This document shows positions 44,408 to 54,740 of a DNA stretch of 64,000 nt, piece by piece. The notes under the pieces were generated by a model, which saw only the letters and a list, made by a program, of their open reading frames with translations, was not told the origin of the DNA and did not search any database. Origin of the DNA: Rana temporaria (lineage: Eukaryota; Chordata; Amphibia; Anura; Ranidae); NCBI RefSeq assembly GCF_905171775.1, contig NC_053494.1, forward strand, positions 123,300,528-123,364,527, written 5' to 3'. The first letter of the stretch is position 1; each line of letters opens with the position of its first letter. The position numbers and the translations under genes are program-made.

Positions 44408-45541
44408 AATTAGTAACACGACTCTCACAAGGGAATCTCACTCACCTTGTCCTGGCCTGCATGGGTCCGGCGGATAGGAGAAGACGGCAGCTTACATTTT
44501 TGTTTGTCTACCCTGCGTTCTGGCCGCCATGTTCAGTGTCCGGCGCACTGCGATTGGGTGTCATGTGCGGAGGCGGGACTTCAGGAGCAACCGCGATCAT
44601 GGACATACCAGCCCTACGCCTCACATGACCCCAATACGCCCAATCACAGGGCGCCGGACACTGAACATGGCGGCCGGAATGCTGGGGACACAGCACCCTG
44701 GGCAAGGCAAGTAATTTGCGCCCCCCCTAACCTGCAGACTTAGACACTCCCCGGGTCCCTTCCAACAAAACAATAGTTCTGACCAACCTGATTACTTTAC
44801 TGACCATTACACACTACACTGACCACCATACTATACTGTCCACTACACTGACCACGATACTATACTGTCCACTATACTAACCACTACAGTACACTGACCA
44901 CTACACTATACTGTCCACTACACTAACCACTATACTGAGAACTACACTACACCGACCACTATACATTAAACTACACTACACTGTCCACTACACTAACCAC
45001 TATACTGTCCACTACACTAACCACTATACTATACTGTCCACTACACTGACCATTATACTGTGCACTACACTGATCACTGTACTATACTGTCCACTACAAT
45101 ACACTGACCACCATACTAAACTACACTGACCACTTTACTACACTACACTGACCACTTTACTACACTACACTGACCACAATACTACACTACACTGTCCTGC
45201 CTACAGTATTCCCTCTCTCTTTTTCTCATCCCCCTGGGGCCAGTAACATGACTCTCACGAGGGAATCTCACTCACCTTCTTGTCCTGGCCTGCACCGGTC
45301 CGGCAGATAGGAAGTGAAGACGGCGGCTCACATTTTTGCTTGTCGCCCCCGCGTTCTGGCCGACGTGTTCAGTCCGACGCACTGTGATTGGCCATCATGT
45401 GCGGACAGGCCAGCCCTACTCCTCACATGACCCCCATACGCCCAATGACAGGGCCCCGGACACTGAACATGGCCGCCAAAGCGCTGGGGACACAGGAACC
45501 TAAAATTTGGAGGAGGCAGCCAGTAGTCTCACACACTGGGG
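44408..45541. repeat. Duplicated GC-rich block flanking a CACTA-type microsatellite
   Basis: The block from ACTCTCACAAGGGAATCTCAC (about 44418-44700) recurs at about 45249-45495 in the same orientation with substitutions. Between them, 44790-45205 is an irregular array of CACTACACTGACCACTATACT-like words. Each GC-rich block also contains an inverted pair around GTTCAGTGTCCGGCGC. Noncoding. Confidence 0.75.
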
Positions 45542-45619
45542 TGAAAATTCGCCCCCCCTAAATATTGTGTCCGGGGCCACGGCACCCCCCACGCTACGCC
45601 ACTGAGTATGACTAGCATA
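45542..45619. other. Likely hAT terminus, GCTACGCCACTG
   Basis: GCTACGCCACTGA near 45592-45604 has the form of a hAT right end (CAGTGGCGTAGC reversed). The partner end and duplication were not found. Confidence 0.35.
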
Positions 45620-46010
45620 CTAGCTCATTATGCATTACTTACCTTAGACCGAAGCCCATGAATCTGTCCTCCAGCCGCATCCATCGCTCCCGGAGGTTAC
45701 TTCTGGGTATCGCCGCTCCGGCACTGTGATTGGCCCGGAGCGGCGATGACGTCGCTCTGCACAGGAGCCATTTAGCACGGCTATTGTTAGTGCCGTAGAC
45801 AGTGGTCCTGTCATTCTGCGAATATCTCCTAAACCGTGTAGGTTTAGGAGATATTGCCAACAGGTAAGCCTGGGCGGAGCCAGAGCCAAAGCTATGGTGG
45901 CTCAGTCCGCCTCTGTCCCATGATTTCCTGAATGTTCCCGGTGTTCTTTTCATTCCGGGACAATGTATGTGGGCACCCTAGTTGGGGGCCCCAGGCCAGC
46001 TCGGGGCCCC
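45620..46010. repeat. Fragment of the 58.4-kb MITE family
   Basis: Shares GGTATCGCCGCTCC, GGAGCGGCGATGACGTC and the palindromic ATATCTCCTAAACCGTG...TTTAGGAGATAT core (near 45822-45853) with the element at 58385-58826. TTAA borders are missing, so it is a fragment. Confidence 0.65.
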
Positions 46011-47460
46011 AAGCAATTGTTTGCTTTGCCTGTCCTGTAGCGACGGGCCTGTACACCCTCCATCAGGTGATCCAGTGCTATTCCCCGTCCAGCACCCCAC
46101 GAAAGATGGATGGCATTACCCCACCATGTAATAACAGCAATCCACCAACAAGTGCTTTTTGCCCTGGGTAATTGAGCTCAGGAAAAACAGCAGACAACAC
46201 AGTGCTATTCCCCGTCCTATCACCCCACAAAAGACTGACGACATCACCATGCTGATTGGTAACAGCACCCCACCATCAAGTGCTTCACCCCGGGTTTAAT
46301 ACCATTTGTAAAATCAGTAGTGATGAATATGAAAAATGGATGGTGAATAATATTCAGTTGGTTTGTTTGAATTTGTTTCAACAAAAATATAAGTGTGTTT
46401 TTAAGGATATAAGTCCACAGAAAAATAATAAAATAAATCAGGGTCTAAAATAAATATAACACAAAATAAAACTGCTTAAAAGATTTTACAAAAGTACTCA
46501 CTAGATGGCGCTCAAAGCTTTATTTACTTGTTAATCAGCCATAACTCTGTTACTGAGTAGAAAGAAATGTGTAAATGAGACAACCACAAACAAGACTCAT
46601 TTCAGGAGAAACTGCATATTTATTGTTACCGAAGCAAAGTTCACTATTTACCAAGCATATTTAAAAACATATTTACTCTTGAGACCATATATAACATAAG
46701 GGGTGGAGTATATTATAAAAGGTCATATTTTCATCCTTTTACCATCTACAAAGATTGTTTTCCTGTTTAGGAAACCTACAAGCCCCACATCTTCATTTTC
46801 TACATTGATGTCTAAAAATGCACTTCATTCATTTATTGCTATTAGGTTGTCCAGGGTTTTATTGGCCCTACCAGGTTTTTATAGTTTTTGCTGTCCTAAA
46901 GATTGTCTCGGTTTAATTTGAAAGATGATTACAAAGCTTTGAATCTTGCAATAAAATATTTAAATTCTGTCCCTTTGGATAGACTATAAAACGAATTGCA
47001 CTCCTGTGACCCTTATGAGAAGCCCAACTGAATGAGCCCAGACTGGACTTCACCTTTAATTCCTAAACCAGTACACACCACAACATGACCTCTAAGGTCC
47101 AATTCATGGCATACCCAAGGTTGTACACAGCTCTGTACTGGTATCTAAAATCAAAGAGCTTTGACCAACATATAATTAAAGAGGTGTTTTTTTCTGTGTC
47201 TAAACTCCTCTAAATGTCTATGTGTGCATGGACACATAAGCGAACATGCAGCAGCGTTTTTTTTTTAGACTGGTCGCTACCACATTTTCTCTATGCCAAT
47301 CAGTTGGTACCATTCCAGTCAGTAAGGAGTCTTTATGTAAACCATCAGAGGCCCTGGTGACGGATTTTCATTTAGCTTTTCTAGTTTGTTTTGGACCCTG
47401 CTTTTTGACAACCACCAGGATACTTTCCTGCATTGGTATTGGCATTACGATTTCTTCTAG
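46011..47460. other. Intergenic DNA without a recognised gene
   Basis: Ordinary intergenic sequence with scattered short open frames. A near-repeat of GTGCTATTCCCCGTCC with ACCCCAC occurs at 46074-46110 and 46201-46230. Confidence 0.5.
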
Positions 47461-47463
47461 TAA

Positions 47464-47733
47464 GGTTGGGTTTACACTTATGCAAATCGGATGCTGGTTT
47501 CCCTGCATCCAATTTGCTTTAAAAGGAGATTGTGACCGGCTCCCAATGGAGCCGGTTCACACATCTCAGGGGAGGGCTGCGGAGCGAATTGCACAGAAGT
47601 CCTGTGCGTCTTTGGTTCCATTTTAGATCCAAACTCAGGCAAAAATTTGGGCCCGATTTATCCCTGAAAAAGAGAACAGAGATGCATCAGACCCCTGCTG
47701 CCAGCCGCATCCGTTTTAAGTGTGAACCCAGCC
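47464..47733. mobile_element. Short MITE with TAA target site
   Basis: Ends GGTTGGGTTTACACTTA and TAAGTGTGAACCCAGCC are inverted, flanked by TAA at 47461-47463 and 47734-47736. A 3-bp TWA duplication suits PIF/Harbinger. GC-rich interior, noncoding. Confidence 0.75.
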
Positions 47734-47736
47734 TAA

Positions 47737-48472
47737 GTCCATGTGTTTGTGCATAACCTGAAGAAACAAAAAGGAGGTTTACTACTTTTGCCCTTTTCCC
47801 TGTTATTTGTGACCAGATGACCATATTTATCCTTCATGGGGCCTTTGTGTTCTCGTTATCTTTTTGCTTTTAATGTATTTGTAGAATTTGTTGTGGTTTT
47901 TCTCACTCTTTGTAGCCATATACTGTATTTTTAAGTGCTTCTTGCATTCCCCCTAAATGCCAAAGATGTCCCTTCTGTTTTGTATTTTCTAATGCTATTT
48001 TTCTATGCCTTATTAGTGTTTTAATACTAGAATTAAGCCACATAGATTTAACATTTGTGCTCCTAGATTTGTTTTATGTAATTCACTGTTGAATGTCATT
48101 GTTTAAAATATCCTAAAATCGACATGGAGAACATAAACATGTGTTAATTGCTGAACAAGTAGATTTATGTGTTAATTGCTCTTCACAAAGCAATGTGGTA
48201 CACATCCCAATACAGGTACTGGAGCTTTTACTTCCTAATTTGTGCACTAGGGACAGTATGAGGTCCTCCAGGTGGAAGAACTTTTGATAGATGGTAACCC
48301 CAATCTACTGCCCACAACATAGTTTGCATTACTCCGTATTAGACACTTTTTAATTTCCTCTCCCATACCCAAAGTACACCTCAACCCTAGGGTGTGGCAT
48401 TTCCAAAAAAAGGCATTTCACTTGTATATTCCCTACTATGAAATAAGGCAGAATTCTCTAAAACAAAAGCCA
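47737..48472. other. Intergenic, no gene seen
   Basis: AT-rich and unremarkable. Confidence 0.5.
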
Positions 48473-49040
48473 TGTTAAAGTGGGAGGACGATCTCCATAT
48501 GTTCTTCACCAACGCTCAACGGCAAGAAGCCATAAAATACACGTATATCATTGCGCATTGCACAAACCATTGGGAGTTGGGTTTAAAAATCTCTACAAGA
48601 TGGTATCTCACAGCATATAAATTAACTAAATTGTATCCCGATTGCTCTGCCTCATGATGGAGGGGCTACGGCCATACAGGTAATCTCTTCCATATATTGG
48701 GGTCATGCAAAAATATACAGAAGTTTCTGGCGGAAAATATTTCAAATACTATCAGATATTACATATATCCTCACCGACCCAACCCCAGGCTTAGCTATAT
48801 AAAATCTAGGTATTGAAAGTTTCCCTCACTCCTACCGTAAAATCATAGCAAATCTTCTACTGTTCGCCAAATTAACTATCCATCACAAGGAACTGGAAAA
48901 AAGAACTTGCCCCTAACTCATCAGAAACTGTCCACATTACCCAACACTACTTGTATGAAAGAACACAAGCCCTACAAACTGACACACTACCCATCTTTGA
49001 GAAACATTGGAAACTTTGGATTGACTGGTATAATACTTAA
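48473..49040 (+). pseudogene. L1/Tx1-type LINE ORF2 C-terminal remnant
   Basis: Reading across frames gives KWEDDL, RWYLTAYKLTKLYPDCS, a WRGCG...HIYWGHAKIYRSFWRKIF segment, and LLLFAKLTIHHKELE. This is the order seen in the C-terminal region of L1-clade ORF2 (RWYLTP..L...YP, C-x2-C...W-x3-C..I..FW, and the final LLLAAK segment). One cysteine of the C-x2-C pair appears altered, and several stops are present. Only the end of the element remains. Confidence 0.75.
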
Positions 49041-50149
49041 CCTTGGTCTAGCCCATATGGAACTCCTAAAATTCCACCTCTATGACCATAAGCGGGCCAA
49101 TAGCCGATATTCTGTACATCACAGTCACCTACCACCAGAGGCAGCATGTGATATTCCACGGTCACCTGCCACCCAGATGCAGCGTGTCTCTACTTGCACT
49201 ACTTCTGGCAGCCGCTTCACAGTGGGTAAACTTCCACATGTGGGTGGGCGGTGAGAGATGACATAACTATCTCTCTGCTCGCCCGTGGCTGCAGTTCTGT
49301 TAAGAGCATCCTTCGCGGCCCTGCTGTAGGGGTGGAACAGTAGTAATGCAAGGCGGGAAAGTAAGAGGTGATGTCATCTCTCTGCTGCCCGCCGCACAGC
49401 TGACAGAGATTGTCAGAGACTGCAGCGAGCGTCAAGCGGGGACAGGAGAAGGAGATCTGACCAATATCGGTACAATTCTGACCGATACCGTTAATTTGAA
49501 TATCCCGCAGATAATTGATTGACCCCTAATATATATTTCCTTAAAACATTCCCACTTCTGACTTTGTTGAAAAGATTTGGCCCCATTTACCTGGTAAAGA
49601 GAGCAGCAGTTCTGTATTAATCATAATTACTAAAGAAAACAAAGCATTTCTTTCTAGCTGGGGCTTCTACCATTTGTCAGATAAAATTGTCCTGCAATAT
49701 GTTCAACTAAATAGATAATGGAGGCACAAATGGTATTGCACGCTTTTCTAAAGCTTGCAGTTCTAGAAATCCCCCATATTATTATAACCCTGCCATTTTT
49801 ATCTCAGAAAGAAATTCATCTCTTCCTCCTCAAACTTTTGGGGGCCTGGAGCACACACCCATAATTAATTTACCATTTGTAGCACCCATATGAAGCTCCA
49901 GCTACGAAGACTTGGCCTCACCACAACAATCTTTGTTGATAAATACTCTTTCAGGTGGCTCTAGACAAATAGACATACCCCAGCACCTCTCCAACCCTGT
50001 CCTTGTAGAACAGGGTGTACCTTGCAGTATTTACAACCCAGTCCTTTGAGCAATCCATTCAGGTCAGTGATAGTCCCACAAAAAAGTCAAACTCCTCCTC
50101 TAATAAAATAAATTCTAGCTCATCCATTTTATTTACTAGGCTTCTAACC
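49041..50149. repeat. Old repeat mixture
   Basis: 49090-49470 is GC-rich with CACCTGCCACCCAGATGCAG and GATGTCATCTCTCTGCT words that resemble the hAT element at 24957-26302; 49450-49500 has CCGATACC-like words. 49500-50149 shows nothing definite. Confidence 0.4.
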
Positions 50150-50645
50150 TTTGTGTTAAAATATAAAGTACAGCGCAAAAACAATAAGTGAAAAAATTGA
50201 TAATGACACCAAAATATGAGAAATAAATAAATTAATATCACAAATCACCCCACTGGGAGATTGTAAAAATGTGCAAATGAAGAAAAAGTATGTGAATGCA
50301 TAAACTAAAACCATAAATATGTGATTCATGTAATCCAAACTGTTTGAGTGAACTGGAAAGGAATCCTACTTATGAGAATATGATATATGTGGGTGAAAAA
50401 AAGTCCAGAAAAAGTCCCAAGTGAGGATATATGAATCCAGGATCTTCTTCTCAAAGGTAATGTGACATCAAAGAAAAACACTTCCTTCCACCAAATAAGC
50501 ACCCGAGTGATATAGAGATGTAGTCTCCTTACCCGTTATTCTGACCACGAGCACAGCGGTCAATCAAAGCACATCAAAGAAATGTAACATATTTTTCCTT
50601 TGGGAAATTTGAGGACTATAATCACACATGTGTTGGAATTTGTCA
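50150..50645. repeat. Dispersed repeat, AAGTACAGCGCAAAAACAATAA type
   Basis: Style and wording resemble the left flank of the foldback at 24116 (CAGTGCAGCGCTAAAATAATAA). Borders and class unknown; noncoding. Confidence 0.4.
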
Positions 50646-51518
50646 CTTATGATCAATTATAAAAAGGGACATTTGGAAGGTATGGATTCACTTTTTATGG
50701 ACACTTTGGGAATTTATGATTAATGTTCTGATATTATTTATTCGTTTTTTCACTTATTTGCTTTTAAAGGGAGAGCAATAGTTTGGTAATATTCTTAACA
50801 ACACAGATTTAAAAAGATAGCAACGTTTTAGGACAGCCCTCTTCATCCAGGTGGGGCCCCAATACAGACCCCAAAGCTCAGCCAATGAATCAACGAATCC
50901 AGAAAGCTGCAGAGAGGGAGCTGCAGTGGCTACAGAGCAGCTAGGAAAACATCGAAACCCCAATATTAAAGACGTATGCTTCTCTCAGTAGAAAGAAGAT
51001 GTCCATCCCCTAGGTATACTAGCAAAATGCTTCCTCGGAGTGGTTATATAGGGGATGTCACAGCTGCGGTTCAACTGCTTGAAGGTAGCTGCATAAAAAT
51101 TCAAGGTTAAGACAAGGAACCCGATTCCTGTACTGTACGATAAAGAAAGGATGTGTAGCTCTGTTACAGAATCTGGTAGGATTCTGAAAGAAGGCTTGCT
51201 ACATGCCTCACACATGTTGTAGATCAGAGGGAAACTGGATTCTTAACATAGCTGGGGTTTTATTTTATTTTCTCAAGGTAATCAAAAAGCAGGCGCTTAA
51301 TTGCTAAAGTGCAACTGAATTGAAATATTTAAAATAAACTCATCTGCCTGGCCACGATCTTCTTTAGAGTGTACACCGAGCTATGTAAGCGCAGCTTAAT
51401 GTACATTTTTGGTATGACTTAGTACCAAAATGAACTCCAGCGCCCATGGGCGGGAGTTACATCATTCCCGCCAAACCAATTTAGATGGCCAAAGATCCAG
51501 CACTCAGAAAAAGACAAT
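50646..51518. other. Intergenic, likely old repeats, no gene seen
   Basis: No coding similarity. Includes a CCCATGGGCGGGAGTTACATCATTCC region near 51444. Confidence 0.4.
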
Positions 51519-52234
51519 GGGCTAGATTCAGGTAGCTTCGCGCATTGTTACGGCGGCGCAGCGTATCGTATTTACGCTACGCCGCAAGTCAGAGAGGCAA
51601 GTGCTGTATTCATAAAAGCACTTGCCTCCTAAGTTATGGCGGCGTAGCGTAAATGGGGCTGGCGTAAGCGCGTCCAATTTAAATGATGAGGGGGCGTGTT
51701 TTATGTTAATTATTGGTGACCCGACGTGATTGACGTTTTTCCCGAACGGCGCATGCGCCGGCCGTGGAATTTCCCAGTGTGCATTGCTCCAAAGTACGCC
51801 GCAAGGACGTCATTGGTTTCGACGTGAACGGAAATTACGTTCAGCCCCATTCACAGACGAGTTCCGCAAACAACGTAAAATTTTCAAATTTCGACGCGGG
51901 AACGACGGCCATACTTAACATTGCGTATGCCTCCTAATAGCAGGAGTAACCTTACGCCGAAAAAGCCTAACGTAAACGACGTAAAAAAATAGCGCCGGGC
52001 GTACGTACATTTAAGTACCGGCGTATCTAGGTCATTTGCATATTCTACGCCGAAAATGACGGAAGCGCCACCTAGCGGCCAGCGTAAATATGCAACTAAG
52101 ATACGATGGCGTAAGAGACTTACGCCGCTCGTATCTTAGCCTAATTTAAGCGCATCTGGTTTCCAGAATACGCTTAAATTTACGACGGCTTAGCTTCAGA
52201 GTTACGACGGCGTAACTCTCTCTGAATCTAGCCC
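51519..52234. mobile_element. Foldback/MITE with GGGCTAGATTCAG ends
   Basis: GGGCTAGATTCAG at the left pairs with CTGAATCTAGCCC at the right, and long CpG-rich interior arms built of ACGGCGGCG and TACGCC words pair too. Similar in build to 62408-63371. No clear target duplication. It lies just downstream of the NDUFS1 3' end. Confidence 0.8.
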
Positions 52235-52439
52235 TGAGTGAACAAGTTGGTGCCAGTGGGGGGGGGGGGGGCGTGTTTGGCTCCACTTTAAAATGATACA
52301 CGCTTCTAGCCAATATTTAGTCTAAGTATTTTCAAAATATGTAAATTATATTTTAAGTCTTTAGACCTTGTGCTTCACAGAAGACTTCTGTGCCGCTAAA
52401 GAAAAAATAATTATATATTATACACACACAGAATCAACA
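52235..52439. other. NDUFS1 3' flank
   Basis: Contains a G-run at 52259-52271. No feature recognised. Confidence 0.4.
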
Positions 52440-52679
52440 GAAATCTCTGTAATAAACCATTTAATAAGATTACAAGTAAATTGTACACGCATGAATTTTG
52501 AGGTCTAGTGTGCCTTAAAAAAGGTACAGTAATCACAGAAGCTTTCAAACAAGCTCAGACACAATGCCAAATGCCAAATTCCGAAGTTGTTCTGACGTTG
52601 ACAGCAGATTTATAATGTGTGTTTTTCTTAAATAAAAATCGGTAGCAAGCAGAACACAAATCTTTTTTGAAAAACAGTT
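52440..52679 (-). other. NDUFS1: NDUFS1 3' untranslated region (predicted)
   Basis: Follows the stop codon. The best polyadenylation signal read on the minus strand is ATTAAA at 52465-52460, with a T-rich stretch downstream, so cleavage near 52440 is expected. This end is a prediction. Confidence 0.5.
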
Positions 52680-52771
52680 TCAGCAAATGGATGGTTCTTC
52701 TACTGCTTGTGCGCCTTCAGTTACAGCTTTTACACACTTGGCCATAGTCTGTGATGCACGGGTAATTGAAT
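52680..52771 (-). CDS. NDUFS1: NDUFS1 terminal coding exon (complex I 75-kDa subunit)
   Basis: Ninety-two bases: two complete a split Asp codon, then 29 codons and TGA (52682-52680). It encodes the conserved C-terminus, with SITRASQTMAKCVKAV and the final residues EEPSIC. The acceptor is CTACAG just above 52771 after a pyrimidine-rich stretch. The residues correspond to about 698-727 if the frog protein has the usual length near 727. Confidence 0.97.
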
Positions 52772-52858
52772 CTGTAGAAGGTGTTTTAATAGAAAATTAT
52801 CGTTAAACCATTCTAGAAAAAATAAATACCAATACATTAAAAAAAAAGTCCCCCTTAA

Positions 52859-53252
52859 AGCGGAAGGCCACTATAATTTTTTTTTTTTTTTTTTAAGGCC
52901 CCCCGGGTGCCATAATGTACTAGTATGCACAGCATATTGGTACATTATGGTAGACTTACCTGTCATATGGGGCAGATTTGGCAGGCCCCAGCACTTCCAT
53001 CTTCGTCCGGTCGGTCTTCCTTCCGGGTCCTGTGCCTTCGGCCACATGCGCATGGGAGTCACATCACCACGACACAAATGGAGGGGCGATCAGGACCGTA
53101 AATGTTCACTGAGCTGCGCTTGAGAGGCTCAGTGAACATGACAGCTGACAGGCAGAAGGATGCATTTATGTCAGAAGAGACCAATAGGGTCTCTTCTGTC
53201 ATAAATACCCTGCCTGTCAGCCATTTGATTGAAACACAAGTTTACTTCCACT
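52859..53252. mobile_element. TTAA MITE in the last NDUFS1 intron
   Basis: TTAA at 52855-52858 and 53253-53256, ends AGCGGAAGGCCACT and ACTTCCACT. It makes up most of the 552-base intron between the last two coding exons. Inner arms pair around ATGTCAGAAGAGACC. Confidence 0.82.
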
Positions 53253-53323
53253 TTAAAGGTGTTTCACAGTATAAATGTTTCCCACTAGATCAAGAATATT
53301 TTTTTAAATATCTTATTCCTGAC

Positions 53324-53396
53324 CTGTCATGTAGAAATCCTTAATAGATGTTTGGGGAGGAATCAACGGATCAGAGAGCAACTGTTGGTTAGCAAG
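53324..53396 (-). CDS. NDUFS1: NDUFS1 penultimate coding exon
   Basis: Seventy-three bases, 24 codons plus one base. Encodes LANQQLLSDPLIPPQTSIKD followed by FYMT and the first base of Asp. Acceptor TTTCAG above 53396, donor GTCAGG starting at 53323. The donor's +3 C is weaker than usual, but the split codon fits the last exon exactly. Confidence 0.96.
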
Positions 53397-53486
53397 CTGA
53401 AAGCGAAAACACACATGAGAATTATTAGAGACAATCTGATCAATGTATAAAAAAAAGCACTTTAGAAAATGTACCCAGCACTATAC

Positions 53487-53621
53487 CTTTGCAAGCTCTG
53501 CTGACTGTTTGAAATAATTTGCTTCTTCAACATCATCGTAGCGGACAAGATTTGGAGAAACTTCCTGTAATCTTGCTCTGACAGAATCTTGGTCATCATA
53601 TGGGAGTGTAATACCAGCCAA
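53487..53621 (-). CDS. NDUFS1: NDUFS1 internal coding exon
   Basis: Exactly 45 codons, from LAGITLPYDDQDSVRARLQE through SPNLVRYDDVEEANYF to SAELAK. Acceptor TTTTACAG, donor GTATAG. This is part of the C-terminal NuoG-family domain after the molybdopterin-oxidoreductase-like fold. Confidence 0.97.
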
Positions 53622-53763
53622 CTGTAAAAGGAACAACCTTTAATGCACCACAACTAAATTTATCAAACACTGTTCAAGTTAGGGCAGGTATTGATGAGGC
53701 CGTTTCTTGCCTACAATATATTCAAATTGAAATAAAATTTCTAAAATGCTAAATACTCACTAA

Positions 53764-54152
53764 GGCCCCTTTCACACTGGGGCGGTGGGTGCGTCGGCGG
53801 CAAAGTGCTGCTATTTTTAGCAGCTCTTTATCGTCAATTTCTCTGCACTATTTGGCCACTTCCTCCGCTAGTGGCCGAAAAGGGTTAAAATCACCTGCTT
53901 TGCCAGCAGTATAGCCACGGTGCCCATTCATTTCAATGGGCAGGAGCGGTGGAGGAGCGATATACACGCCGCTCCTTCACCGCTCCAAAGATGCGGCTAG
54001 CAGGACTTTAGCGTCCTGCCAGCGCACTGCTCCAGTGTGAAAGCCCTCAGGCTTTCACACTGGAGTGTGAGGTGCGGTTCTTTCAGGGCGATTTGCAGTT
54101 ACTATTTTTAGCGTTATAGCACCTGCAAAGCGCCTCAGTGTGAAAGGGGTCT
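53764..54152. mobile_element. MITE with GGCCCCTTTCACACTG ends, NDUFS1 intron
   Basis: GGCCCCTTTCACACTGGGGCG and CGCCTCAGTGTGAAAGGGGTC are inverted, flanked by TAA on the left (53761-53763) and TTAA/TAA on the right (54152-54155). It lies 142 bases from the neighbouring exon. Probably Harbinger-type by its 3-bp site; uncertain. Confidence 0.8.
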
Positions 54153-54240
54153 TAAGATTGACTGCAGTAAGAAAATCATAGGGACATGGAATCCTGCTGA
54201 ACTAGACAATATTATATAGTTTTAAAAATGTATGCAATAC

Positions 54241-54416
54241 CTCTGATATAGCACGGATGATTTTCCAGTCTTCTCTAGCCTCCCCAGGTGGACTCACTGC
54301 AGTATGTGTTCTTTGAGCTCTGCCTTCTGTGTTGACATAGGTAGCTGACTTCTCGGTGTAAGCTGCTCCGGGAAGAATAACATCTGCCATAGGAGCTCCA
54401 ACATCTCCATGATGTC
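54241..54416 (-). CDS. NDUFS1: NDUFS1 internal coding exon
   Basis: 176 bases: two complete a Gly codon, then 58 codons. Reads HHGDVGAPMADVILPGAAYT, then EKSATYVNTEGRAQRT and AREDWKIIRAISE. The ADVILPGAAYTEKSATYVNTEGR run is a hallmark of NuoG/NDUFS1. Acceptor CGTTTAG, donor GTATTG. Frame joins the exons on either side without change. Confidence 0.98.
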
Positions 54417-54740
54417 CTAAACGTGTGAAAAAAAAAAAAGAAGCAAACTTGGATTAAAAGTTTATCTTGTCCACCGATTCTCTCAAGATTTCCCCCTTTG
54501 GCTGTAAAGCGGTTTGTGGTTTTGTACACGTTTAAAAAAATAAAAATAAACCATTGCAGGCCTGAAGATGAACTAAAACCTAAAAACATTATATAATTTC
54601 TGAAAAGCAGAGACATTGGAGAATAAACCGGTGTCAATTTAAGTGCAAACTTTCAGTAAAAAAAAATATGCTAAAGTGAATTTTAGGGCAAACAAATGCA
54701 ATTTATTGACCAATTTTTTGTAACATAAAAAATGAGGTTC

